Part shown: positions 1 through 6,229 of the stretch, piece after piece
Layout of the letters: each line of letters opens with the position of its first letter
Numbering within the stretch: position 1 is the first letter of the stretch
Source of the DNA: Anammoximicrobium sp032229885
GTDB taxonomy: Bacteria; Planctomycetota; Planctomycetia; Pirellulales; Pirellulaceae
Assembly (NCBI GenBank): GCA_032229885.1
Contig: JAVYAJ010000011.1
Span: 1 to 8,038 of the forward strand
Reading direction: 5' to 3'
Length of the DNA stretch: 8,038 bases
Program-made: the position numbers and the translations under genes
The notes under the pieces: generated by a model
Told to the model about the DNA's origin: nothing
Database searches by the model: none
The model's input: the letters and a program-made list of their open reading frames with translations, nothing else

Positions 1-31
1 CCTAACCCAGTCACGTGCCACTAACCCACAA

Positions 32-44
32 GTGTACTGTACAC
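32..44. repeat. Odd-centred palindrome GTGTAC-T-GTACAC
   Basis: Two perfect 6-bp arms (32-37 and 39-44) are separated by one base. The right half continues into a second ACTGTACA copy at 48-55, giving a direct repeat at 12-bp spacing. The form resembles a protein-binding operator more than a terminator. No regulator or target gene can be named from this window. Confidence 0.45.
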
Positions 45-57
45 GCCACTGTACAAG

Positions 58-78
58 ATGCGCGCACCGTGCGCGCAT
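58..78. repeat. Perfect 10-bp inverted repeat with 1-nt centre
   Basis: The arms ATGCGCGCAC (58-67) and GTGCGCGCAT (69-78) are perfect reverse complements around a single C at 68. It lies 100 bp past the stop of the minus-strand gene. It could act as a terminator-like hairpin or a protein-binding palindrome. The one-base centre disfavours an RNA stem folded to the tip, although a shortened stem with an opened loop would still be stable. There is no U-tract on either side. Confidence 0.5.
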
Positions 79-177
79 GATACGAACTAAGACTCTACAG
101 GGCCAATGGGTCGGAGAGGTCTTCTGAGGACAGCCCGGCCGCGGATTGTCCCAAAGCTGTGCGCTGGCCGCCGCCGA

Positions 178-2463
178 TCAGCGCACCGGTCGCACGTGCA
201 ACAGCCGCGCCCGCGCGCCTTGCAGCGGGATTTCGAGCACCTGCTCGCCGGCCGCGACCTCGCCGATCACTTGACCGCCGAGCAGGTCATGGACTTGCGA
301 CCGGGCGGGAACCTGCAGGCGGACCTTCAGCCGGCCCGAGGTCCGACCGAAATAGTCGGCAGCCAACAGCAGGATGTCCTCGCCATGGCGAATGCCGCTG
401 ACACGGCCCTCGCCCTCGATCTGCGCAGCGTCGCCCACCAGTTGGCCCTGGATCAGCGCGTCTTCCACCGGCGCCAGCGCGCGGACGACGCGATTGTAAG
501 CCACCAGGTTCTCGACGTCCCACACGCGATTGGACCAGAACCAGACACCGCGCGCGCCGTTCAGATAACATTCGAGCAGCGCCCACTGAAAACAGTCGGC
601 CGCGAAAGTCCCACCGTCGCCGGGTGTGAGCCAGGGCAGCACGTCGCTGCGCTCGAGCGCTCCGCGGTCGGCGCGCACTTCGTCGCCGATCAATCCCAGA
701 TGATACGGATTCAGACAGGTATAGGTGGAGACTTGGCTGGATTGCATCCAATCCGGATACAACTGGTCGACGGACCACAGCTTCTGGTAGGCCGAGCCGG
801 GGCGGAAGTCATAGCCGCCGATCTCGAACGGCTCGGCGCCGGCCTGCTGGCAGGCAGCGCGGGCCGCGGTGACCAGCTCGCGCCACATCTGAGTTCCTTT
901 GGCGGCCATCCACTGATCCCAATCGGCCATCCCCGACGCGCGGAAATCCTCTTGGCAGCGTCGGCACGCCGCGCTTTCCGTCGGCCCGCGCCAACCCCAA
1001 AGCTCGATGTCCAACGACGCGAACTTGGGCCGAGCCAGCGCTGTCTCGCGGGCGAACCGCTCGATCTCTTCGCGATAGTGCGGACCGCGATATGCGGGAC
1101 AGAACTGCGTGCTGGTCTTGCCGTCGGCCAACTGGTGGTACAACTCCGGATCGCTCCGGTGACGCTGCAACATCCGATGAAAGGTCGAATCGATCGTGGC
1201 GATGAAGAACCCCCGTTCCCGGGCTTCCTCGACCAAACGCCAGTCCGGGTCGTCCTCCTTCATCCACATCGGGAACAGCGGAAAGGTATTCAACCCGACG
1301 TGCTGCCAGACGTCCAACGCGTCGGGCCACCGCGCCGTATCGCTCGCCGACCACCATCCCAGCGAGACCATCATCTGTCGCAGCCGCGGCGCCGCCGGGA
1401 TCGTCACAGCTTCGAGCGGCACTTCGACGCTCGGGCCTTCGTGTTGCGCGTCGACCACCTGGTATCGCAACTGGCCGCGCTGACCGTCCTTCCAGCCCGT
1501 TGCCCGGAGATACAGCCGCCCGGCCGTCTTTGTGCTCGCGCCGGCCGGAACCGCCAGCCGATAGCGGGCTGTCCCGTCGGGCGCGGCTTCGGCCCGCAGG
1601 TCTGTTGTCGTGGGCTTGCCCAACTGGGCGGCCAGCAGCTCGACGCCCGCGGGCAGATCCAACACCAGCTCGACCGGCGCCCGCTGCTTGTCCTCGGTCG
1701 GCGTCACGATCCCCAACGGCACGGGACCACAGACGTTCGTGGCCAGCACGAGGACCGGCTTGTGAAAGTACGGCTGCGGTCGAGACACGCTGAAGTCGCT
1801 CGCTCGCGGCGACGCCGAGGCGCGAGCGTCCGATGCGCCACTGTCCGACGCGGGCGCCGTCGTCGCAGGCGCGCCGAACACGTACAGCTCGTCGCTGGCG
1901 CTCAGCCCGGCCGTGTACATCCGATAGCCCACCCACCGTCCGTGCGCGGCCAGGTCCGTAAAACGCAGACAGTGAATCCAGCTCTTGCCGGCGTCGTCGG
2001 GGACGCCGAAGCGCCGGAGATCATCCGGTCGCCAGCGCAAGAACTCGCCGACCTTTTCGTAGCGTTCGCCATCGGAACTTACCAGCACCTCGACCCAGAC
2101 CGGCAGGCTAATCCCCGGTTGGGCCGAACCGCCCAACAGGCGGATGGCGATCTCGTCAATCCGCGCCGTTTGGCCCAGATCCACGGCCAAGTTGACGCGC
2201 CCGCCGTACGACCAGCCGACGGCGCGGCGATCGAACCAGATCGAGCGGTCCGCGCGGGTGGTCAGTTGGCCGTCGGTCAGGTCCGTCGCGTCAGTGTCGC
2301 CCGCGGCGGTGAGCCCATAATCCGGCGCCGGGGCGAAGACGACCGGCCGGCCCGCGGCCAGATTCTGCCGGCCTTCCAGCGGCGGCAATTCGACAGGGCG
2401 CAGCTCGTCTACGGCGCCGCCGAACGCGGCGACGATACATAGTTGAACCAAGCATGAACTCAT
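178..2463 (-). CDS. Putative secreted glycoside-hydrolase-like protein with discoidin-like N-terminus
   Basis: The protein has 761 residues. Its start is supported by GGAG nine bases upstream of the ATG. A short hydrophobic stretch (residues 4-16) with no positive charge before it may be a weak export signal. Residues about 35-197 resemble an F5/8 type C (discoidin-like) carbohydrate-binding fold, with a WSYGG..NLAVDLGQ core at 84-98. An Ala/Ser-rich linker (200-225) follows, then a beta-rich region (230-355). Residues about 360-660 look like a TIM-barrel glycosidase: GLNTFPLFPMW at 390-400, acidic candidates D485 and E487 in LDIELWGW, a CRRC pair (C500, C503), and E631 before GARGVWFWS. A beta-sandwich-like tail (665-761) closes it. 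The specific GH family and substrate are not recognised, and the catalytic residues are inferred from position. It diverges from the Tat-exported oxidoreductase at 2863, suggesting shared carbohydrate metabolism. Confidence 0.85.
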   Translation of the reverse strand: MSSCLVQLCIVAAFGGAVDELRPVELPPLEGRQNLAAGRPVVFAPAPDYGLTAAGDTDATDLTDGQLTTRADRSIWFDRRAVGWSYGGRVNLAVDLGQTARIDEIAIRLLGGSAQPGISLPVWVEVLVSSDGERYEKVGEFLRWRPDDLRRFGVPDDAGKSWIHCLRFTDLAAHGRWVGYRMYTAGLSASDELYVFGAPATTAPASDSGASDARASASPRASDFSVSRPQPYFHKPVLVLATNVCGPVPLGIVTPTEDKQRAPVELVLDLPAGVELLAAQLGKPTTTDLRAEAAPDGTARYRLAVPAGASTKTAGRLYLRATGWKDGQRGQLRYQVVDAQHEGPSVEVPLEAVTIPAAPRLRQMMVSLGWWSASDTARWPDALDVWQHVGLNTFPLFPMWMKEDDPDWRLVEEARERGFFIATIDSTFHRMLQRHRSDPELYHQLADGKTSTQFCPAYRGPHYREEIERFARETALARPKFASLDIELWGWRGPTESAACRRCQEDFRASGMADWDQWMAAKGTQMWRELVTAARAACQQAGAEPFEIGGYDFRPGSAYQKLWSVDQLYPDWMQSSQVSTYTCLNPYHLGLIGDEVRADRGALERSDVLPWLTPGDGGTFAADCFQWALLECYLNGARGVWFWSNRVWDVENLVAYNRVVRALAPVEDALIQGQLVGDAAQIEGEGRVSGIRHGEDILLLAADYFGRTSGRLKVRLQVPARSQVHDLLGGQVIGEVAAGEQVLEIPLQGARARLLHVRPVR

Positions 2464-2472
2464 CGACGGGGA

Positions 2473-2476
2473 CTCC
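2473..2476 (-). promoter_or_regulatory. Shine-Dalgarno GGAG for the glycosidase-like gene
   Basis: On the minus strand GGAG lies nine bases before the ATG at 2463. It supports this start over other in-frame ATG or GTG codons. Confidence 0.6.
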
Positions 2477-2525
2477 GATTTCTCGAGGGCGTCTTGTCAC
2501 AAAAATGCCGACCGACATGAACCAT

Positions 2526-2554
2526 GTTATACTTCGCCCGATGGAGCGGCCCAA
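2526..2554 (-). promoter_or_regulatory. Candidate sigma70-type promoter for the glycosidase-like gene
   Basis: On the minus strand a TTGGGC -35-like hexamer (2549-2554) and a TATAAC -10-like hexamer (2526-2531) are separated by exactly 17 bp. The -10 matches the consensus at five of six positions and the -35 at three. Transcription would start near 2519, giving a leader of about 55 bases. Planctomycete promoters are poorly characterised, so this rests on the general bacterial consensus only. Confidence 0.4.
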
Positions 2555-2648
2555 TAATGGCGCGGCAGGCAACGCCAGACGAAGTGGCGAGCGTCGAAGG
2601 CGCAACCGAGAGCGGCGGTTTCGGCTGACTACGGTGACCATGGCGGGG

Positions 2649-2684
2649 CCGTCAACGAGGTGCAGGCCGTCGACGAGGTGCAGC
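2649..2684. repeat. 18-bp tandem duplication in the divergent intergenic region
   Basis: Two adjacent 18-bp units (2649-2666 and 2667-2684) share CCGTC-ACGAGGTGCAG and match at 16 of 18 positions, differing at 2654/2672 and 2666/2684. They sit between the divergent genes, upstream of the palindrome at 2697. They could be a recent slippage duplication or a pair of binding sites on the same face of the DNA; 18 bp is not a whole number of helical turns, which weakens the second reading. Confidence 0.7.
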
Positions 2685-2696
2685 GGACTTCGGTCT

Positions 2697-2711
2697 GTCT
2701 GTGCCACAGAC
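2697..2711. promoter_or_regulatory. Operator-like palindrome GTCTGTG-C-CACAGAC
   Basis: Perfect 7-bp arms flank one central base in the shared intergenic region, about 40 bp upstream of the -10-like box at 2751 and about 150 bp from each start codon. The size and symmetry are typical of a dimeric helix-turn-helix regulator site. No regulator gene is present in the window, so the ligand and protein are unknown. An overlapping alternative stem uses GTCTGT at 2693-2698. Confidence 0.45.
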
Positions 2712-2750
2712 GATTTGACGCTCGGCCGATCATTCTCGCCCGGGCGCCGG

Positions 2751-2758
2751 TATACAAT
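2751..2758 (+). promoter_or_regulatory. Candidate -10 box TATACAAT for the oxidoreductase gene
   Basis: TACAAT (2753-2758) matches the -10 consensus at five of six positions and stands out in very GC-rich surroundings. No good -35 lies 16-18 bp upstream; TTGACG at 2715-2720 is far too distant. If used, the leader would be about 100 bases. An activator or an alternative sigma factor would explain the missing -35. Confidence 0.35.
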
Positions 2759-2851
2759 GGAAGCTGATCTCGAAGCAAACGGTCGGACGCGGATGCAAAG
2801 GCGCCGGAGATCCGCGTCGAACGGTGCGGACCCGAGAAACGCTGACAACAC

Positions 2852-2856
2852 AGGAG
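2852..2856 (+). promoter_or_regulatory. Shine-Dalgarno AGGAG deciding the oxidoreductase start
   Basis: AGGAG lies six bases before ATG 2863. It favours that codon over the in-frame GTG at 2824, and places the twin-arginine motif at residues 9-13, where Tat signals normally occur. Confidence 0.75.
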
Positions 2857-2862
2857 CACACT

Positions 2863-4206
2863 ATGTCCCCGCGCATCGACGAACATCGCCGTCGTTTCCT
2901 CCAAACCAGCCTGGCGGCCGGAATCGCGGCGCCGTACCTTGTCCCCGCGTCGGTTTTGGGCGGTGACGACCAGCCGCCGCCGAGCGAACGGATCCGCCTG
3001 GGCCTGATCGGTTGTGGCGGGATGGGCCGCGGCAATCTGGGAAACTGTGCCCGGTATCCGGACGTCGTGGTGACCGCGATCTGCGACCCCTGGAAAGAGC
3101 GTTGCGACGCTGTCGTCGAGCAGTTCAAAGCGACCGCCAAGGGACATCGAGACTTCCGCGAACTGCTTGACCGAGCGGACGTCGATGCGGTCATCATCGC
3201 GCCGCCGCCGCACTGGCACACGCTGATCGCGGTCGCCGCTGTCGAGGCTGGCAAGGACATCTATCTACAGAAACCGATGACGTTGTACCCCGACGAGACG
3301 TTGGCGGTGCGGAATGCGGTCAACAAGCACGGGCGGATCAGCCAGATCGGCACTCAGATCCACGCGGGCGAAAATTATCGGCGCGTCGTGGAATGGATCC
3401 GGTCGGGAAAGCTGGGTCCTGTCAGCGTTGTGCGGACCTTCAACGTCATGAATCAAGGTCCGGATGGACTCGGACACGCGGCGCCGCAGGATCCGCCGGC
3501 GGGTCTGGACTGGGATCTGTGGTTGGGTCCGGGGCCGGCGATCCCCTACAATCCGATCCTGGCCGCCAGCAGCTACAATCACTGCTCGTTCTGGGCCTAT
3601 TCGGGCGGCTGGACGCCCGGCATGGCGCCGCACATCATCGACCTGCCCATCTGGGCCCTGGATCTCGGCGTGCCGCTGGTGACCCACTGTTCCGGCGGGC
3701 GCTATGTGATCCGCGACGATGGCGACGCGCCGGACGTGCAAGAGGTGCTGTGGCAATACCCAAATCTGACGATGACGTGGATGATGAGCACGTGCAACAG
3801 CTTTGCGTTCGACTTTGGTCGCGGCTCGCCAGCGCGGCGGTTGGGGATCTACTTCCACGCGTTGCGAGGCACGCTGTTCGCGGATTATGGCAGACACGAA
3901 GTCGTCCCAGAGGGCGCGCTGCTCGAGGACGCCGCCGCGCCGGAACAGAGCCTGGCCAGCTCGCCGGGCCACGAACGCGAGTGGCTGGACTGCGTCAAGA
4001 GCCGCCAGCAGCCCAGTTGCAACGTGAACTACCACTACAAGGTGGACCTGGCCCTGACGCTGGCCAACCTCGCGTACAAGCTGGGGCGTTCCGTGCGGTT
4101 CGACCCCCAGACGGAAAAGATCGTCGGCGATGACGAAGCGGCCCGCATGGCTCGGCCCGTCTATCGCGACCCGTGGAAGTTCCCGGCCCAATATCTGGAT
4201 GCCTGA
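2863..4206 (+). CDS. Tat-exported Gfo/Idh/MocA family oxidoreductase
   Basis: The protein has 447 residues. It begins with a twin-arginine signal (RRRFLQTS at 9-16, followed by a hydrophobic Ala/Gly-rich stretch to about 31), so it is probably exported folded with its cofactor. The Rossmann NAD(P)-binding domain starts near residue 43 with GLIGCGGMG (G50, G52, G55). The family EKP motif appears as QKP (136-138) with the expected lysine K137, preceded by HWH (117-119), common in planctomycete paralogues. The second, alpha/beta substrate domain runs from about 170 and has MAPHIIDLPIWAL (254-266), whose H257 fits the conserved catalytic-region histidine. Members oxidise or reduce sugars, inositols or sugar amines; the substrate here cannot be told. 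The Glu-to-Gln change in EKP is the one departure seen. It is divergent from the glycosidase-like gene and likely works on related carbohydrates. Confidence 0.93.
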   Translation: MSPRIDEHRRRFLQTSLAAGIAAPYLVPASVLGGDDQPPPSERIRLGLIGCGGMGRGNLGNCARYPDVVVTAICDPWKERCDAVVEQFKATAKGHRDFRELLDRADVDAVIIAPPPHWHTLIAVAAVEAGKDIYLQKPMTLYPDETLAVRNAVNKHGRISQIGTQIHAGENYRRVVEWIRSGKLGPVSVVRTFNVMNQGPDGLGHAAPQDPPAGLDWDLWLGPGPAIPYNPILAASSYNHCSFWAYSGGWTPGMAPHIIDLPIWALDLGVPLVTHCSGGRYVIRDDGDAPDVQEVLWQYPNLTMTWMMSTCNSFAFDFGRGSPARRLGIYFHALRGTLFADYGRHEVVPEGALLEDAAAPEQSLASSPGHEREWLDCVKSRQQPSCNVNYHYKVDLALTLANLAYKLGRSVRFDPQTEKIVGDDEAARMARPVYRDPWKFPAQYLDA

Positions 4207-4238
4207 TCCGCGACGGACGCCGCGCCAAGCAGACGCGC

Positions 4239-4261
4239 GCCAGGGCGGGCATAGCCCTGGC
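4239..4261 (+). terminator. Terminator-like hairpin after the oxidoreductase gene
   Basis: GCCAGGGC (4239-4246) and GCCCTGGC (4254-4261) form a perfect 8-bp GC-rich stem with a 7-base loop, starting 33 bases after the stop codon at 4206. AATATA follows in place of a proper U-tract, so intrinsic termination is possible but not certain. Confidence 0.5.
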
Positions 4262-4379
4262 AATATACGGCGCCGAGCACGCGGCGACGGAGCGTGTCGA
4301 AGTCGGCTGCCTGTCCGTTCACCGCGGCGCGTGCGCAAGCTGCGGCGCCGCCGGATGCTCCGATCGATGGCCTTGGCGA

Positions 4380-4408
4380 TTGCGTCGTCCCCGGGTTCGA
4401 TGTACAAC
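4380..4408 (+). promoter_or_regulatory. Weak candidate promoter for floA
   Basis: TTGCGT (4380-4385) and TACAAC (4403-4408) are separated by exactly 17 bp. The matches to consensus are three of six and four of six. If real, the floA transcript has a leader of about 170 bases that includes the hairpins at 4445-4497. Confidence 0.25.
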
Positions 4409-4444
4409 GAGAATCGCGAGATTGTTGCGGGAGGATGATTCGTA

Positions 4445-4468
4445 GGCGGCGCGACCCTGCGCGCCGCC
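4445..4468 (+). repeat. Perfect 9-bp GC hairpin in the floA leader
   Basis: GGCGGCGCG (4445-4453) pairs with CGCGCCGCC (4460-4468) around a 6-base loop, ACCCTG. No U-tract follows. It could be a leader structure that affects floA expression or mRNA stability, or a Rho-assisted terminator of an upstream transcript. Confidence 0.5.
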
Positions 4469-4479
4469 ACGATTTGGCC

Positions 4480-4497
4480 CGTCGCCGCGGGGCGACG
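4480..4497 (+). repeat. Second hairpin in the floA leader
   Basis: CGTCGCC (4480-4486) pairs with GGCGACG (4491-4497) around a GCGG tetraloop, starting 11 bases after the previous stem. Two stacked stems this close suggest a folded leader. Confidence 0.45.
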
Positions 4498-4584
4498 AGA
4501 AGACGCAGGGATCGCGTGGCCGGGCGCGAGGCAGACGCGCCACACACAATGGCCTGGCGGCGGTTCAAGAAAAGGGTTGCGACG

Positions 4585-5640
4585 ATGAACTTCTTGATGG
4601 CTCAGAACGAGGGCGACTTGCGGACGATGATCGGCGTGGTCGTCGGCGTGATGATCTTGCTGGCCTTGATGGTCGTCTTCGGCGTTTTCGCGCGCTATTT
4701 CCGACTCTGGATCCAATGCGTGCTGACCAAAGCCGGCATCTCGATCTGGGATCTGTTGGGCATGACTTTCCGCAAAGTCAATCCCGCGATCATCGTGCGC
4801 AGCAAGATTATGGCCGTCCAAGCGGGTTTGACGGACGAGATGGGCATCACCAGCCGCTCGCTCGAAGCGCACTATCTGGCGGGCGGCAACGTCCCGCTGG
4901 TGATTCGCGCGTTGATTGCGGCCCAAAAGGCCAAGATCATTCAGTTGTCGTTTCGCGAGGCGACCGCGATCGACCTGGCAGGCCGCAACGTGCTCGAGGC
5001 GGTCCAGACTAGCGTCTATCCCAAGGTGATCGATTGCCCGCCGAGGACCGGCGGCAAGAACTCGCTGGATGCCGTGGCCAAGAACGGGATCCAGCTTCAG
5101 GTCCGCGCCCGCGTAACGGTGCGAGCCAACCTCCAGCAATTGATCGGCGGCGCGACCGAAGAGACGATCATCGCCCGCGTCGGCGAGGGCATCGTCAGCG
5201 CGATCGGGTCGGCCGAGACGCATGCCGAGGTGCTCGAGAACCCCGACATGATCTCCAAGGCGGTGTTGGCCCGCAAACTGGACTCGCAGACGGCCTTCAA
5301 AATCGTCTCGATCGACATTGCCGACATCGACGTAGGCGACAACATCGGCGCGCGTCTGCTGGCGGATCAGGCCGAAGCCGATACGCGCGTGGCCCGCGCT
5401 CAGGCCGAAGGACGCCGCGCCGCGGCCGCGGCCCGCGAGCAGGAGATGTTGGCCGCCGTCGAAGACAGCCGCGCCAAGGTCGTGGACGCCGAGGCCGAGG
5501 TTCCGCGGGCGATGGCCGAGGCTTTTCGATCCGCCAAGCTTAGCGTGCTGGATTATTTCAAGCTGCGCAACATCCAGGCCGACACGGAAATGCGCAAATC
5601 GATCGCCACGCCCCCTAGCGCCGCAGGTCGCCCGGCATGA
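4585..5640 (+). CDS. floA: Flotillin-like protein FloA (SPFH family)
   Basis: The protein has 351 residues, slightly longer than the roughly 330 of B. subtilis FloA (YqfA). FloA is a membrane scaffold protein that forms lipid-domain foci and influences membrane fluidity, secretion and signalling. A hydrophobic N-terminal hairpin segment (about 14-38) anchors it to the inner face of the membrane. The SPFH domain follows, with hallmark family strings LEAHYLAGGNV (93-103), DLAGRNVLEAVQ (130-141), ETIIARVGEGIVS (193-205), LENPDMIS (217-224) and SIDIADIDVG (242-251). Residues about 260-315 are Ala/Glu-rich and helical (DQAEAD, AAAREQEM, AEAEVPRAMAEA), the region used for oligomerisation. A few extra residues near 151-163 (PPRTGGKNSLD) are absent in B. 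subtilis as I recall it. The start is chosen from AAGGG eight bases upstream; 4549 and 4597 are alternative ATGs. The stop overlaps the next gene by ATGA. No NfeD partner gene is present. Confidence 0.95.
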   Translation: MNFLMAQNEGDLRTMIGVVVGVMILLALMVVFGVFARYFRLWIQCVLTKAGISIWDLLGMTFRKVNPAIIVRSKIMAVQAGLTDEMGITSRSLEAHYLAGGNVPLVIRALIAAQKAKIIQLSFREATAIDLAGRNVLEAVQTSVYPKVIDCPPRTGGKNSLDAVAKNGIQLQVRARVTVRANLQQLIGGATEETIIARVGEGIVSAIGSAETHAEVLENPDMISKAVLARKLDSQTAFKIVSIDIADIDVGDNIGARLLADQAEADTRVARAQAEGRRAAAAAREQEMLAAVEDSRAKVVDAEAEVPRAMAEAFRSAKLSVLDYFKLRNIQADTEMRKSIATPPSAAGRPA

Positions 5641-6173
5641 GCTTCCTCCGAAACCTGATGGACGCGTTGCAGGAAATCGCCGACGCGCAGCAGGCCGCCG
5701 CCAACCAGGCGGCCCAACAGCGCGAGGCGCAGCAGCAACAAGCCCAACAGCGCAAGGCTCAGCAGCGCAAGACCCAACGGCGCAAGACGCAACAGAGCCA
5801 AGCCCAGCCCGCAGCTCGGCCTCGTCCTGAGCAAGGCAAAGTGCTGGATGCCGAGGTTGTCGAAGCGACGCCGATTCGACGCCGCGCGGCCGTGACCCAG
5901 CACGTCGCACAGCATTTGGACACGAGCGCCATCACGGCCAGCACACAGCAGTTGGGCGCCGAGGTCGGCCAAGCCGACGCCAAGGTGGAAACACGTCTGC
6001 GGGAAAAATTCGACCGCGAAGTCGGCCGGCTGGGGGACACCGACCAGCAGACGGATCCCGTGGCGGGCTCGACCCTCGCCGCTCAAGTGGCGGGCATGTT
6101 GCGCAATCCACGGTCCGTCCAGCAGGCGTTCATCCTGAACGAGATCTTTACCCGCCCTGAACATCGCTGGTAA
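5637..6173 (+). CDS. Glutamine-rich coiled-coil protein coupled to FloA, function unknown
   Basis: The protein has 178 residues. Its ATG overlaps the floA stop (ATGA), implying translational coupling and matched synthesis. Residues 1-20 (LRNLMDALQEIADAQQA) look like a short amphipathic helix. Residues 26-55 are six five-residue units of the AQQRK type, strongly charged and Gln-rich, likely helical or disordered. A middle segment (65-82) contains GKVLDAEVVEATP. Residues about 95-135 again look helical and charged. The C-terminus (147-178) has a compact, conserved-looking stretch, LAAQVAGMLRNPRSVQQAF and then ILNEIFTRP, which I take as the functional motif and believe recurs in planctomycete FloA neighbours (from memory, not checked). 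There is no signal peptide or transmembrane segment, so it is probably cytosolic or membrane-associated through FloA. It occupies the position of B. subtilis yqfB but does not resemble it. Confidence 0.85.
   Translation: MSFLRNLMDALQEIADAQQAAANQAAQQREAQQQQAQQRKAQQRKTQRRKTQQSQAQPAARPRPEQGKVLDAEVVEATPIRRRAAVTQHVAQHLDTSAITASTQQLGAEVGQADAKVETRLREKFDREVGRLGDTDQQTDPVAGSTLAAQVAGMLRNPRSVQQAFILNEIFTRPEHRW
5712..5801 (+). repeat. Six tandem 15-bp units encoding AQQRK-type pentapeptides
   Basis: The 15-bp units begin at 5712, 5727, 5742, 5757, 5772 and 5787. They encode AQQRE, AQQQQ, AQQRK, AQQRK, TQRRK and TQQSQ, so divergence grows towards the end. The nucleotide similarity (GCCCAACAGCGCAAG-like) points to slippage expansion. 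Copy number may vary between strains. Confidence 0.85.
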
Positions 6174-6229
6174 CGTTGTCGAGCAACCGTGGCCAGCGAC
6201 TGTTCGGCTCATTTGTCCTTTGTCGAACT

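Larger units (their letters stand above)
1..177. other. Non-coding region rich in short repeats
   Basis: No convincing gene is seen here. It lies downstream of the minus-strand glycosidase-like gene. The first 80 bases are packed with short repeats: CTAACCCA occurs at 2-9 and 21-28, ACTGTACA at 36-43 and 48-55, and there are two near-perfect palindromes (listed separately). The hairpin at 58-78 could end transcription of the minus-strand gene, but no T-run follows it on that strand. The left edge cuts off whatever lies beyond. Confidence 0.6.
4262..4584. other. Gene-free floA leader region
   Basis: Both strands stay open over most of this stretch, but the translations are Arg/Ala-rich and resemble nothing known, so I call it non-coding. 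It holds a possible promoter (4380-4408), two adjacent perfect hairpins (4445-4468 and 4480-4497) and a weaker 6-bp stem, GGCGCG/CGCGCC (4523-4528 and 4536-4541). GGGAGG at 4429-4434 directly abuts an ATG that is in frame with floA, but the spacing is too short for efficient initiation. Confidence 0.5.

Noticed and set aside
106..2442. A 778-codon open frame on the plus strand
   Set aside because: It runs antisense to the glycosidase-like gene and its translation is Arg/Gln/Pro-rich with no recognisable domain. The minus-strand frame has a clear domain order, a Shine-Dalgarno and a promoter-like sequence, so this is a high-GC shadow.
2494..2533. A plus-strand promoter from TTGTCA and TATACT
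   Set aside because: The hexamers are about 28 bp apart, too far for a standard promoter, and the site lies over 300 bp from the oxidoreductase start. The same AT-rich spot fits better as the minus-strand -10 box.
4435..4584. A longer FloA starting at ATG 4435 after GGGAGG
   Set aside because: The ribosome site touches the ATG, and the extension would add about 50 Arg-rich residues before the membrane segment. FloA proteins begin just before that segment, so 4585 is preferred.
3265..5910. An 881-codon open frame on the minus strand
   Set aside because: It is antisense to parts of three well-supported plus-strand genes (oxidoreductase, floA and the Q-rich gene). Its product is low-complexity and unlike any family.
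5553..6212. A minus-strand frame with a Leu-rich, membrane-like stretch
   Set aside because: The hydrophobic pattern is the reverse-strand reading of the CAG/CAA-rich repeat in the Q-rich gene.
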